Below, one piece after another: positions 33,539 to 44,625 of a stretch of DNA of 64,000 nt. Origin of the DNA: Variovorax sp. 679. GTDB taxonomy: Bacteria > Pseudomonadota > Gammaproteobacteria > Burkholderiales > Burkholderiaceae_C. Position 1 is the stretch's first letter. The number at the start of each line of letters is the position of its first letter. Made by a program: the position numbers and the translations under genes. The stretch lies in NCBI RefSeq assembly GCF_003952185.1, contig NZ_RXFS01000011.1, positions 62,001 to 126,000 of the forward strand, in the 5' to 3' direction. Under the pieces are notes generated by a model. The model made no database searches. It saw only the letters and a list, made by a program, of their open reading frames with translations, and had not been told where the DNA came from.

Positions 33539-33835
33539 AATTTGCGCAACACGCTATAATGTAGGGCTTCGCAACTGGCGAAATTAGGCAAGAGCGACAG
33601 CAGCACCTCCGGGCCGACCCCTAGCGCAACGCACTCCAACGGTAAATTCCGGCGGAAAGGGTCAATAACCGCAAGGACTGCACACCAAATGTTCGCCCGA
33701 CATCTTGCCTGTTGAGGAATTAATTCCTCTTTCCCAATTGTTTTCAGTCCATGCCTGTGCATGGGCTCGGTGGCGCCGTCCGCGTGACGGTGCGCCTGTG
33801 ATACCGCTTGTCTTTTCTTGCCGTAACGAGGTCGT
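33539..33835 (+). other. dnaG-rpoD spacer: rpoD promoter/leader, possible structured RNA
   Basis: About 300 bases without an open frame. A perfect TATAAT (33555-33560) predicts a start near 33567. After it come a hairpin TTCGC/GCGAA (33568-33582) and 8-base complementary segments AGGCAAGA (33586-33593) and TCTTGCCT (33703-33710). These enclose GACCC/GGGTC (33616-33620 with 33659-33663) and TTCC/GGAA (33647-33657). A 16-base palindrome (33714-33729) followed by TTTCCC could end a transcript of about 165 bases. Two more hairpins (CCATGC/GCATGG near 33750 and a GC-rich one near 33775-33800) lie before rpoD. Confidence 0.5.
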
Positions 33836-36169
<2,334 letters not shown>

Positions 36170-36198
36170 GCCGGTCTCCCGGTATTTCCCTGACGAGG

Positions 36199-36225
36199 AG
36201 GCGCCCGCAAGGGCGCTTTCTTTTT
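36199..36225 (+). terminator. Rho-independent terminator of rpoD
   Basis: The stem GCGCCC/GGGCGC with loop GCAA is followed by TTTCTTTTT, 30 bases past the rpoD stop. Confidence 0.9.
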
Positions 36226-36275
36226 GGTCCTTGCGACAGATCGCGACAGATAAGAAGAACGGAGCAAACCTCATC

Positions 36276-37511
36276 ATGAATCCCGATGCAGACAAACTCT
36301 GGCAGGCCCCGCGCTGGGCGCTTGCCGTGCTGCTCGCGGTGCTCGGCATGCTCGGGCCCTTCTCCATCGACACCTACATCCCGGCCTTCTCGGGCATTGC
36401 GCAATCCATCGGTGCGACGCCGGCCGAGATGCAGCAGACGCTTTCGGCCTACCTGTTCGGCTTCGCGTTCATGAACCTGTTCCACGGCGCGCTGTCCGAC
36501 AGCTTCGGCCGCCGCCCGGTGGTGCTGTGGGGGCTGGCGGTGTTCACGCTGGCCTCGCTGGGCTGCGCGCTCTCGCAGAACATCACGCAGCTGGTGCTGT
36601 TCCGCGGGCTGCAGGGCCTGTCGACCGGCGCCGGCATCGTGGTCTCCCGCGCTGTGATCCGCGACATGTTCCCGCCCGCCGAGGCACAGCGGGTGATGAG
36701 CCAGGTCACGATCTACTTCGGCGTGGCGCCGGCCATCGCGCCCATCGTGGGCGGCTTTCTCTTCGTGCATGCGGGCTGGCACGCTGTGTTCTGGTTCCTG
36801 GTGGCGGTGGGCGTGGTGCTGTTCACCGCCAACTACAAGCTGCTGCCCGAGACGCTGCACAAGGACCACCGCCAGCCCTTCCAGGTGCGGCACCTGATGC
36901 GCGGCTACTGGGACCTGTGCTCCGACCCGCGCTTCCTGCTGCTGGCCTTCGCGAGCGGCGTGCCCTTCAACGGCATGTTCCTCTATGTGCTGGCCGCGCC
37001 CGCCTTCCTGGGCGACCATCTCGCGCTGCAGCCGCAGCAGTTCTTCTGGTTCTTCCTTCTGACCATCGGCGGCATCATGCTCGGCGCGCGCGCCAGCGGC
37101 CGCATGGCCGGCAAGGTCGCGCCCAAGCGGCAGATCCGCGACGGCTTCGTCATCATGCTGGTCACCTCGGTGGTCAACGTGGTGGCCAACACCTTCTTCC
37201 ATGCGCACGTGGCCTGGGCGCTGTGGCCGCTGGCGGTGTTCGCCTTCGGCTGGGCGCTGATGGTGCCGGTGGTCACGCTGCTGGTGCTCGACCTGCACCC
37301 AGAGCGCCGCGGCATGGCCTCGTCGCTGCAGGCAGTGATCGGCTCCACCGCCAACGGCATCGTGGCCGGCGCGGTGGCGCCGCTGGTGATGCACTCGACG
37401 CTTGCGCTGGCGCTGACCTCCATGGGCATGCTCGCCATCGGCCTGGTCGCCTGGGTGTGGCTGCACGACCGCTGGCCCGAGATCGGGCGCAAGGTGGCCC
37501 ACGAAGGCTGA
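36276..37511 (+). CDS. Bcr/CflA family multidrug exporter
   Basis: A 411-residue, 12-helix MFS protein. The helix-1 motif LGPFSIDTYIPAF is diagnostic for the Bcr/CflA group. Motif A appears as GALSDSFGRRPVVLWG, and motif C-like GVAPAIAPIVGGFL in helix 5. Members export bicyclomycin, chloramphenicol, cysteine or similar small molecules. It is close upstream of the HPP-CBS gene (21 bases), so the two may be cotranscribed. Confidence 0.92.
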   Translation: MNPDADKLWQAPRWALAVLLAVLGMLGPFSIDTYIPAFSGIAQSIGATPAEMQQTLSAYLFGFAFMNLFHGALSDSFGRRPVVLWGLAVFTLASLGCALSQNITQLVLFRGLQGLSTGAGIVVSRAVIRDMFPPAEAQRVMSQVTIYFGVAPAIAPIVGGFLFVHAGWHAVFWFLVAVGVVLFTANYKLLPETLHKDHRQPFQVRHLMRGYWDLCSDPRFLLLAFASGVPFNGMFLYVLAAPAFLGDHLALQPQQFFWFFLLTIGGIMLGARASGRMAGKVAPKRQIRDGFVIMLVTSVVNVVANTFFHAHVAWALWPLAVFAFGWALMVPVVTLLVLDLHPERRGMASSLQAVIGSTANGIVAGAVAPLVMHSTLALALTSMGMLAIGLVAWVWLHDRWPEIGRKVAHEG

Positions 37512-37532
37512 GACAACGGAGGCGCGATCCCG

Positions 37533-38663
37533 ATGCGATTCGATGCCCTGTGGACCTACGCGCGCACCTGGCTGCCGGCACGCACCACCGTCGATGCGCG
37601 CGAGAGGCTGCGCGCCGTCATGGGCGCGGGCCTCGGCCTGCTGGTCACCGCGCTGCTGTCGCACTGGCTGGCCGGACCGCTGCACGCCTCGGTCTGGCTG
37701 GTCGCACCGCTGGGTGCGACCGCCGTGCTGGTGTTCGCGGTGCCGGCCAGCCCGCTCGCGCAGCCGTGGTCGGTGATCGGCGGCAACACGCTGTCGGCGC
37801 TGATCGGCATCGCCGCGGCCAACTGGATTCCCGATCCGGCACTGGCCGGCGCCATCGCCGTGGCAGCGGCCATCGGCCTCATGTTCAGCGCGCGCTGCCT
37901 GCACCCGCCCGGCGGCGCCGCGGCCCTGCTCGCGGTGCTGACGCACACCACGCATTTCTCGGCTGCGCTGTTCCCCTTCTTCACCAACTCGCTGCTGCTG
38001 GTGCTGGCCGGCGTGGCCTACAACACGCTCACCGGCCGGCGCTATCCGCATGTGCAGGTGGCGCAGCGCCCGCCAGCATCCGATGCGCGCTTCAGCCAGG
38101 CCGACATCGACGCGGTGCTGGCCCGCTACAACCAGGTGCTCGACATCAGCCGCGACGACCTCGAATCGCTGATCCGGCAGACCGAGCTGGAGTCGTACAA
38201 GCGGCGCCTGGGCACGCTGAGCTGTGCCGACATCATGTCGCGCGCGCCGATTTCGGTGGAATTCGGCACGCCGCTGCAGGAAGCCTGGGCGCTGATGCAC
38301 GAGCACCGCATCAAGGCCCTGCCCATCACCGACCGCACGCGCCGCGTGGTGGGCATCGTCACGCAGGCCGACTTCTTCCGCCAGCTCGACCTGCAGCACC
38401 ACGAGGGCATCGCGGGCAAGCTGCGCGACCTGATCCGCGCCACGCGCACGGTGATCTCGAACAAGCCCGAGGTGGTCGGCCAGATCATGACGCGCCAGGT
38501 GCGCGTGGCCAGCGCCGACCGGCCCGTGGTCGACCTGGTGCCGCTGTTCTCCGAGGGCGGACACCACCACATCCCGATCATCGACGGCGAGAAGCGCCTC
38601 GCGGGGATGATCACGCAGTCGGACTTCGTGCGCGCTCTCTACCGCGCGGTGGCGCCGGCGTAG
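37533..38663 (+). CDS. HPP family membrane protein with tandem CBS domains
   Basis: A 376-residue protein. Residues 25-165 hold four or five membrane helices of the HPP family, including the name-giving CLHPPGGAAALLAV. Residues 215-376 hold two CBS domains (CADIMSRAPISVEFGTPL, then GQIMTRQVRVASADRPV), each ending in the usual GIVTQADF/GMITQSDF. HPP domains have been linked to nitrite transport in cyanobacteria and chloroplasts. CBS pairs bind adenine nucleotides and would gate transport. ACGGAGG precedes the start. Confidence 0.92.
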   Translation: MRFDALWTYARTWLPARTTVDARERLRAVMGAGLGLLVTALLSHWLAGPLHASVWLVAPLGATAVLVFAVPASPLAQPWSVIGGNTLSALIGIAAANWIPDPALAGAIAVAAAIGLMFSARCLHPPGGAAALLAVLTHTTHFSAALFPFFTNSLLLVLAGVAYNTLTGRRYPHVQVAQRPPASDARFSQADIDAVLARYNQVLDISRDDLESLIRQTELESYKRRLGTLSCADIMSRAPISVEFGTPLQEAWALMHEHRIKALPITDRTRRVVGIVTQADFFRQLDLQHHEGIAGKLRDLIRATRTVISNKPEVVGQIMTRQVRVASADRPVVDLVPLFSEGGHHHIPIIDGEKRLAGMITQSDFVRALYRAVAPA

Positions 38664-38677
38664 ACAACCACCGCGCC

Positions 38678-39670
38678 CTACTCCAGGACCACGTTCGCCT
38701 TCTTCACCAGCGCCGCATAGCGCGCGGCCTCGCTGCGGAAGAAGCTCGCCGCCTGCTCCGGCGTCGTGGGCTTGATGACGTTGCCCTGCTTGTCCATCGC
38801 CTCGCGCACCTCGGCGCTGGTGAACGCGGCGGCGACCGCGTCGTGTACGCGCTGGACATCGGCCGCCTGCATCTTCGCCGGCCCGATCACCGCGAACCAG
38901 CCTTCGACCGCGTAGTTCGGCAGCCCCTGCTCCGCGATGGTTGGAATGTCCGGCGCGGCTGGCGAGCGCGTGGCGCCGCACAGGCCGATGGCGCGCAGCG
39001 CACCGCTCTTGATGTGCTGCTGCACGGCCGGCAGCGCGATCACGCCCATCTCGACCTGCCCGCCGATCATGTCGGTCATCATGGGCCCGGTGCCCTTGTA
39101 GGGGATGTGCCGCGCCTTCACGCCGGCCTCGTCCATGAACATTTCGCCGGCCAGGTGAATGATGGTGCCGTTGCCCGACGAGGCGTAGTTGTAGCTCTCG
39201 GGCTTCGCGCGCAGCAGTGCGACCAGTTCCTTCACGTTCTTCGCGGGCAGCTTCGGGTTCACCACCAGCACCAGCGGCGTCGCGCCCACCACGCTGATCG
39301 GCGTGACGTCGTTGATCGCGTCGAAGGGCATCTTCCGGAACACCGCCGGGTTGATGACGTGGTTGTTCGACACCATGCCCAGCGTGAGCCCGTCGGGCGC
39401 GGCCTTGACGATGGCCGCGGCACCCGTGATGCCGCCCGCGCCCGGCAGGTTCTCGATCACCACCGGCTGGCCGAAGGCCTTGCCGAGCGCTGGCGCGGCC
39501 GCGCGCGCGATGGTGTCGACACCCGAGCCCGCGCTGATCGGCAGGATGAGGCGGATGGGTTTGTCGGAACCCTGCGCGAGCGCGGGGCATGCGGCCACGG
39601 CAGCGGCGCAGGCGCCGAGGCCGAGCAACGCGCGGCGGTTCATCGGGGGAATCAGTGTCCTGGTGGTCAT
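38678..39670 (-). CDS. Bug-family tripartite tricarboxylate transporter binding protein
   Basis: A 330-residue exported solute receptor. The signal peptide contains a twin-arginine-like NRRALLGLGACAAAVAACPALAQ. The mature start KPIRLILPISAGSGVDTIAR, the VIENLPGAGGITGA block and the HIPYKGTGPMMTDMIGGQV loop are Bug/TctC signatures. Ligands are usually small carboxylates or amides. No TctA or TctB membrane genes are near, as is common for Bug genes in Comamonadaceae. It is the third gene of an operon behind HMG-CoA lyase and a CoA-transferase, whose stop is 40 bases upstream. Confidence 0.92.
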   Translation of the reverse strand: MTTRTLIPPMNRRALLGLGACAAAVAACPALAQGSDKPIRLILPISAGSGVDTIARAAAPALGKAFGQPVVIENLPGAGGITGAAAIVKAAPDGLTLGMVSNNHVINPAVFRKMPFDAINDVTPISVVGATPLVLVVNPKLPAKNVKELVALLRAKPESYNYASSGNGTIIHLAGEMFMDEAGVKARHIPYKGTGPMMTDMIGGQVEMGVIALPAVQQHIKSGALRAIGLCGATRSPAAPDIPTIAEQGLPNYAVEGWFAVIGPAKMQAADVQRVHDAVAAAFTSAEVREAMDKQGNVIKPTTPEQAASFFRSEAARYAALVKKANVVLE

Positions 39671-39710
39671 CGGTCTTGTCTCTCTTTATGGTTTTGAAAA
39701 ATCGCTTCGA

Positions 39711-40919
39711 TCAGGCCACCGCCGACTCGGCGTGCAACGCGTCGACCTGTTCGCGCGCATAGCCCAGTTCGGCCAGCAGCTCGCGGGTGTGTTCGCCCAG
39801 CGTCGGCGGATGCAGTCGCACGCCCAGGCGTTCGCCGTCGAGCGTGATCGGGAACAGCGTCGTCTGCGCGGTCTCTCCAGCGCGCTCGCCATCGGGCAGG
39901 CGGATGTCCGCGAGCCCGCCCGTGGCCTTGAGATGCGGATCGGCGTACAGGTCCTCGGGCCGCGTGATCGGCGCGAACGGCAGTCCGCTGGCCTCGAAGA
40001 TCGCCGACAGCTCCGCCGCCGAACGACCAGCCAGCCGTTCGCGCAAATCGGCCAGCAGCGTGGGCCGCAGGCGCACGCGGTCGTTGTTGGTGCGCAGCGC
40101 CGGGTCGGCCTTCAGGTCATCGAAGCCCAGTGCCTCGCAGAAGGTTTTCCACTGCGCGTCGCTCACCGCCGCCAGGAAGATCTGCTCGCCATCCTTCACG
40201 GTGAACACGTCGTACAGCGCCCAGGCCGAGATGCGCTCGGGCATTGGCGCCGCCGCCTCGCCGGTGATCGCGTACTGCAGCATGTGCTGGCCGACCAGGA
40301 ACACGTTGTTCTCGAACAGCGCCGACTTCACCTCCTGCCCCTTGCCGGTCTCGACACGCTGCATGAGCGCGGCGATCGCGCCGATGGCGCCGAACATGCC
40401 GCCCATGATGTCGTTCACGCTGGTGCCGGCGCGCAGCGGATCGCCGGGGCGGCCCGTCATGTAGGCCAGCCCGCCCATCATCTGCACCACCTCGTCGAGC
40501 GCGGTGCGGTGCTCGTAGGGGCCGGGCAGGAAGCCCGTGTGGTTCACGTAGACGAGGCGCGGGTTGAGCTTGCTCAATGCGGCATGGCCCAGGCCGTACT
40601 TGTCCATGGTGCCAGGCTTGAAGTTCTGCGCCACCACGTCGGCCGTGACGCACAGCCGCAGCGCGGCCTCCAGCCCCTGCGGATGCCGCAGGTCGAGCGC
40701 GATGCTCTTCTTGTTGCGGTTGAACATCGGGAAGAAGCCCGCGCCAGCGCCCAGCAGGTGCCGCGTGCGGTCGCCCTCGATGGGTTCGACCTTGATGACC
40801 TCCGCGCCCAGGTCCGCGAGCACCATGCCGCAGGTCGGGCCCATCACCATGTGCGTGAATTCGACAACGCGGATGCCGGTGAGCGGCAGGCGCTTTTCCT
40901 CGCTGCTTGCCGTGCTCAT
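39711..40919 (-). CDS. Family III CoA-transferase (CaiB/Frc type)
   Basis: A 402-residue enzyme. LPLTGIRVVEFTHMVMGPTCGMVLADLGAEVIKVE-type opening, the RNKKSIALDL block and DVVAQNFKPG are family signatures. The catalytic Asp fits the position in YEHRTALDEVVQMMGGLA. It moves CoA from a donor such as succinyl-CoA to a carboxylic acid. Its start overlaps the stop of the HMG-CoA-lyase-like gene (ATGA). The pair suggests activation of a 3-hydroxy-3-methyl-dicarboxylate and then cleavage of the thioester. Confidence 0.91.
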   Translation of the reverse strand: MSTASSEEKRLPLTGIRVVEFTHMVMGPTCGMVLADLGAEVIKVEPIEGDRTRHLLGAGAGFFPMFNRNKKSIALDLRHPQGLEAALRLCVTADVVAQNFKPGTMDKYGLGHAALSKLNPRLVYVNHTGFLPGPYEHRTALDEVVQMMGGLAYMTGRPGDPLRAGTSVNDIMGGMFGAIGAIAALMQRVETGKGQEVKSALFENNVFLVGQHMLQYAITGEAAAPMPERISAWALYDVFTVKDGEQIFLAAVSDAQWKTFCEALGFDDLKADPALRTNNDRVRLRPTLLADLRERLAGRSAAELSAIFEASGLPFAPITRPEDLYADPHLKATGGLADIRLPDGERAGETAQTTLFPITLDGERLGVRLHPPTLGEHTRELLAELGYAREQVDALHAESAVA

Positions 40920-41863
40920 GCTGCGACGCCTTCCATGGCCGTGAATGTCTTCGGAAAGCCCGCGCGCCACACCGTGCCCTGCAGCGTCTCGCCTTCGAGC
41001 CAGCCCGCCACGCGACGACGCAGGTCGAGCAGCTTCGGCAGGTCGACACCGGTGGCGACGCCCATGCTCTCGAGCATGAAGACAAGGTCCTCGGTATCGA
41101 CGTTGCCGCTGGCGCCGGGCGCATGCGGGCAGCCGCCGATGCCGGCCAGGCAGGCATCGAAGCGCGTGATGCCGACTTCGAGCGCGGCGTACGCATTCGC
41201 GAGTCCCATGCCGCGCGTGTCGTGGAAATGGCCGCACCAGAGCCGGTCGCCCGCGATGCGCAGGGCGCGCTCGAACAGGCTGCGCACCATCGCCGGATCG
41301 GCATAGCCGACGGTGTCGGCGAGGCTCACGCGGTCGGCGCCGGCATCGAGCAGCGCCTGCATCAGCCGCAGCACCTCTTCGGCATCGACGTGGCCCTGCA
41401 GCGTGCAACCGAAGGCCGTACCCACGCCACCGTCGATCAGCGTCTTCGAGCCCGCCGCGTCGCGCGCCGCGCGGATGCGGCCGACCTCGGCCACCACCTC
41501 GTCGGGTGTCTTGCGCAGGTTGGCGAGGCTGTGCGCGTGGCTGGCGGAAAGCGGCACGACCATCAGATCGGCCTCACCTGCGATGGCCCGCTCGGCCCCC
41601 TTGAGGTTGGGCACCAGCACCGAGGCGAAAAGACCCGGCAGCGTCTTCGCGTAGGCCAGCAACTCGGCCGTGTCGGCCAGCTGCGGCAGCAGGTGCGCCG
41701 GCACGAAGGAGCCGACCTCGATCTCGCGCTGCCCGGCGGCATGCGCATCGCGTATCCATTCGAGCTTGCGTTCGGTGGGCAGCACGCGGGCGATGCTCTG
41801 GAGGCCGTCGCGCAGGCCCACTTCGCGGACGACCGCGCGCGGCGGCAGGAAGGCGTGAATCAA
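40916..41863 (-). CDS. Hydroxymethylglutaryl-CoA lyase-like enzyme
   Basis: A 315-residue TIM-barrel lyase of the DRE family. VREVGLRDGLQS carries the Arg-Asp pair, SLADTVGYADP and GHFHDTRGMGLANAYAAL carry metal ligands, and GIGGCPHAPGASGN carries the catalytic Cys loop. It cleaves HMG-CoA to acetoacetate and acetyl-CoA, or a homologous substrate. The start is an unusual TTG at 41863 preceded by GGAG; no ATG fits the conserved N terminus. The lyase heads an operon with the CoA-transferase and the Bug protein, divergent from a LysR gene. Confidence 0.92.
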   Translation of the reverse strand: MIHAFLPPRAVVREVGLRDGLQSIARVLPTERKLEWIRDAHAAGQREIEVGSFVPAHLLPQLADTAELLAYAKTLPGLFASVLVPNLKGAERAIAGEADLMVVPLSASHAHSLANLRKTPDEVVAEVGRIRAARDAAGSKTLIDGGVGTAFGCTLQGHVDAEEVLRLMQALLDAGADRVSLADTVGYADPAMVRSLFERALRIAGDRLWCGHFHDTRGMGLANAYAALEVGITRFDACLAGIGGCPHAPGASGNVDTEDLVFMLESMGVATGVDLPKLLDLRRRVAGWLEGETLQGTVWRAGFPKTFTAMEGVAA

Positions 41864-41966
41864 GACTTTGTCTCCGTCGTGAGGGTGTTACGGAGCGGAT
41901 GTTAGAAGTTCCGACTCGATCCAGAAGGTATATTTTGGAAGCCATCTGATTCCAGAACGGAACACC

Positions 41967-42869
41967 ATGAGAGACCTCGACCTGACCACCCTGCGCCTCT
42001 TCGTCGCCGTCTGCGAGACGCGCAGCATCGCGCGCGCCGGCGAGCAGGCCAGCATCGTCGGATCGGCCATCAGCAAGCGGCTGGCCCAGCTGGAAGAAAC
42101 CGTCGGCACGCCGCTGCTGCTGCGCAAGCGCCGGGGCGTGGTGCCCACCCCTGCCGGCGAAACCCTGCTGGAGCACGCCCGCGCGATGCTCGGCAGCGTG
42201 AACCGCATCGAGCGCGACATGGCGGCTTATGCCGGCGGCGTGCGCGGACATGTGCGCATCCTGGCTTCTGCCTCGGTCATGGCCGAGTCGCTGGCCGAGG
42301 ACGTGGCCGACTTCCTGCAGGACCCGGCCCACCGCAACATCCGCGTCGACATGGAAGAGCGCGTGAGCCCGGAGATCGTGCGCGGCATCCGCGAGGGCAG
42401 CGCCTCCATCGGCCTGTGCTGGGATGCGGCCGACCTGGAGGGTCTGGAGCGGCGCGACTACCGCAGCGACCACCTCGCCATCGTGGCGCATCCGTCGCAC
42501 CCGGTGGCGCAGTGCGAGAGCGTGCGCTTCGAGCAGGTGCTCGACCATGAATTCGTCGGCATGCCCGCGCTCAGTGCGGTGCAGTTGATGCTGGCGCGCG
42601 AGGCGGCGGTGGCCGGCAAGCCGCTGGTGTACAGGGTGCTGGTGTCCAACTTCGACGCGGCGCTGCGCGTGGTGCGCGCCGGGCTGGCGATCAGCGTGGT
42701 GCCGGCGGAAGTGGCGCGGCCCTTCGCCGACGCCTTCGGGCTGCGGCTGATGCCGCTCACCGATGTATGGGCGCGGCGGCGCTTTGCGATCTGCTTCCGT
42801 GGCGAGGCGGCGCTGTCGCCGTCTGCCCAGCTGCTGGTGGCGCACCTGGAACGGCGTGCTTCGGATTGA
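41967..42869 (+). CDS. LysR family regulator of the lyase operon
   Basis: A 300-residue LysR protein. The helix-turn-helix spans LRLFVAVCETRSIARAGEQASI and ISKRLAQLEETVGTPLLLRKRRG, and the effector domain fills the rest. It is divergent from the HMG-CoA-lyase operon across a 103-base gap. That gap contains TCCA-N12-TGGA at about 41924-41943 and a repeated CCAGAA, possible regulator contacts. It probably activates the operon in response to the acid substrate. Confidence 0.91.
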   Translation: MRDLDLTTLRLFVAVCETRSIARAGEQASIVGSAISKRLAQLEETVGTPLLLRKRRGVVPTPAGETLLEHARAMLGSVNRIERDMAAYAGGVRGHVRILASASVMAESLAEDVADFLQDPAHRNIRVDMEERVSPEIVRGIREGSASIGLCWDAADLEGLERRDYRSDHLAIVAHPSHPVAQCESVRFEQVLDHEFVGMPALSAVQLMLAREAAVAGKPLVYRVLVSNFDAALRVVRAGLAISVVPAEVARPFADAFGLRLMPLTDVWARRRFAICFRGEAALSPSAQLLVAHLERRASD

Positions 42870-43008
42870 GGCTTTGGCTCGTCTATTCGACCGGAATCAG
42901 AAACTATTCGTTGTGAACGATCGGGTTTTTGTTTCGATTCACGCAACCTAATATTCGAAACATCCAGCGCTGTCACACCCTTACGTCACGCACAGAAAGA
43001 CCACCGCC

Positions 43009-43908
43009 ATGTTCCGCAGAGCCCTCCTTTCCGCCGCCGCCCTCACCGTCACCCTGAGCCTGGCGCCCCTCGCCGCGCAAGCCGCGCAGCCGCTCAAGCT
43101 CGACGTATACAACCCGGGCGCCAAGTCGATGTTCCCGGTCTCCTCGGAGATCGTCACCGGCCAGACCGACGCAGTGCTGATCGACGCGCAGTTCCAGCGC
43201 AACGACGCCGAAGCGCTGGTGCAGAAGATCAAGGCCACGGGCAAGAAGCTCACCACGGTCTACATCAGCCACAGCGACCCCGACTACTACTTCGGCCTCG
43301 ACGTGATCCAGGCCGCCTTCCCCGAAGCGAAGATCGTCGCCACGCCGCAGACCGTGGCCGCCATCCAGGCCTCGAAGGACGGCAAGCTCGCGCACTGGGG
43401 CCCGATCCTGAAGGACAACGCGCCCAAGGCGCTGGTCGTGCCGCAGCCGCTGGCCGGCGACAGCATCGAACTCGAAGGCCGCAAGATCCAGGTCGTCGGA
43501 CTCGACGGCCCCACGCCCGAACGCAGCTTCGCGTGGATTCCCTCGCTGAAGGCGGTGGTCGGCGGCATTCCCGTCTCGGCCAACATCCACGTGTGGGTGG
43601 CCGACACGCAGACGCCCGAATCGCGCCGCGACTGGATCAAGACGCTGGGCCGCATCGAGGCGCTGCATCCCAAGACGGTCGTGCCCGGCCACTACCTGCC
43701 GAACGCCAACGGCTCGGCGCCGTACACCGTCGCATCGGTGAAGTTCACGCGCGACTACCTGAAGGCCTTCGAAGTCGAAGCGACCAAGGCCAAGGACTCC
43801 GCCGCCCTCATCGCCGCGATGAAGAAGCGCTACCCCAAGCTGGAAGACGCCTCGTCGCTGGAACTCGGCGCGAAGGTCATCAAGGGAGAAATGAAATGGC
43901 CGCAATGA
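43009..43908 (+). CDS. Exported metallo-beta-lactamase-fold protein with altered metal motif
   Basis: A 299-residue protein with a Sec signal peptide (LLSAAALTVTLSLAPLAAQA). The fold is that of MBL hydrolases: the NAYLI-like strand DAVLIDAQF, the metal loop, and the late PGHYLPN. The loop reads ISHSDPDYYFG, so the usual H-x-H-x-D-H is H88-x-D90-x-D92-Y93. Two of three His ligands are replaced, which should change the metal or abolish hydrolysis. Its stop codon is overlapped by the next gene (FrnE-like), so the two are translated together. Confidence 0.87.
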   Translation: MFRRALLSAAALTVTLSLAPLAAQAAQPLKLDVYNPGAKSMFPVSSEIVTGQTDAVLIDAQFQRNDAEALVQKIKATGKKLTTVYISHSDPDYYFGLDVIQAAFPEAKIVATPQTVAAIQASKDGKLAHWGPILKDNAPKALVVPQPLAGDSIELEGRKIQVVGLDGPTPERSFAWIPSLKAVVGGIPVSANIHVWVADTQTPESRRDWIKTLGRIEALHPKTVVPGHYLPNANGSAPYTVASVKFTRDYLKAFEVEATKAKDSAALIAAMKKRYPKLEDASSLELGAKVIKGEMKWPQ

Positions 43909-44612
43909 GTGGCAATGCCACCCTTCACTACATCTTCGATCCGCTGTGCGGCTGGTGCTACGCCGCCGCGCCGCTGGTCGACGCAGCGCGCGAAGTGCCG
44001 GGCCTGAAGGTCGAGTTCCACGGCGGCGGCATGATGACCGGCGCCAACCGCCGCTCGATCACGCCGCAATGGCGCGACTACGTGATGCCGCACGACCACC
44101 GCATCGCCGAGATGACGGGCCAGCCCTTCGGCGAACGCTATTTCGAAGGACTGCTGCGCGACACCGGCGCGGTGATGGATTCCGAACCGCCGACCACCGC
44201 CATCCTCGCGGCCGAGTCGCTGCGCCCGGGTGGCGGGCTGGACATGATCCATCGCCTGCAGCAGGCGCATTACGTCGAGGGCCGACGCATCGCCGACGTG
44301 GAGGTGCTGAAGGCGATCGCCGGCGAGCTCGGCTTCGATGCCGGAGCCTTCGCATCGGCCTTCGAGCGAGAGTCGGGGGAAGCGACCGCGCGCCACATCG
44401 CGCAGAGCCGCCAGTTCCTGCAACGCGCGGGTGGCCAGGGCTTTCCGACCTTCGTGCTGGCACAGCCCGAGGGCACCGCAAGCCGCATCGACATCGGCCC
44501 GTGGCTCGGCCGTGCGGACGAGTGGAAGGCTCAACTCGGCGCGTTCGTCGCACCGTCGCAGTCTTCTTCGGCAGAGCCGCCCGCATGCGGGCCGCACGGC
44601 TGCGCCATCTAG
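43896..44612 (+). CDS. DsbA family (FrnE-like) thiol oxidoreductase with C-terminal CX4C
   Basis: A 238-residue thioredoxin-fold protein without signal peptide. The active site DPLCGWCY (Cys18, Cys21) and the cis-Pro loop GFPTFVLA are those of the DsbA/FrnE group. The tail adds CGPHGC (Cys231 and Cys236, a CX4C pair) at the very end. The ATG at 43896 is preceded by GGGAGA; an ATG at 43905 overlapping the MBL stop (ATGA) is the alternative. It is convergent with the tannase-family gene, 13 bases away. Confidence 0.9.
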   Translation: MAAMSGNATLHYIFDPLCGWCYAAAPLVDAAREVPGLKVEFHGGGMMTGANRRSITPQWRDYVMPHDHRIAEMTGQPFGERYFEGLLRDTGAVMDSEPPTTAILAAESLRPGGGLDMIHRLQQAHYVEGRRIADVEVLKAIAGELGFDAGAFASAFERESGEATARHIAQSRQFLQRAGGQGFPTFVLAQPEGTASRIDIGPWLGRADEWKAQLGAFVAPSQSSSAEPPACGPHGCAI

Positions 44613-44625
44613 AACCTTCGCTCCG

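Noticed and set aside
33539..33835. 6S RNA, tmRNA or SRP RNA in the dnaG-rpoD spacer
   Set aside because: None of their conserved segments is present. Only an unnamed structured RNA or leader is supported.
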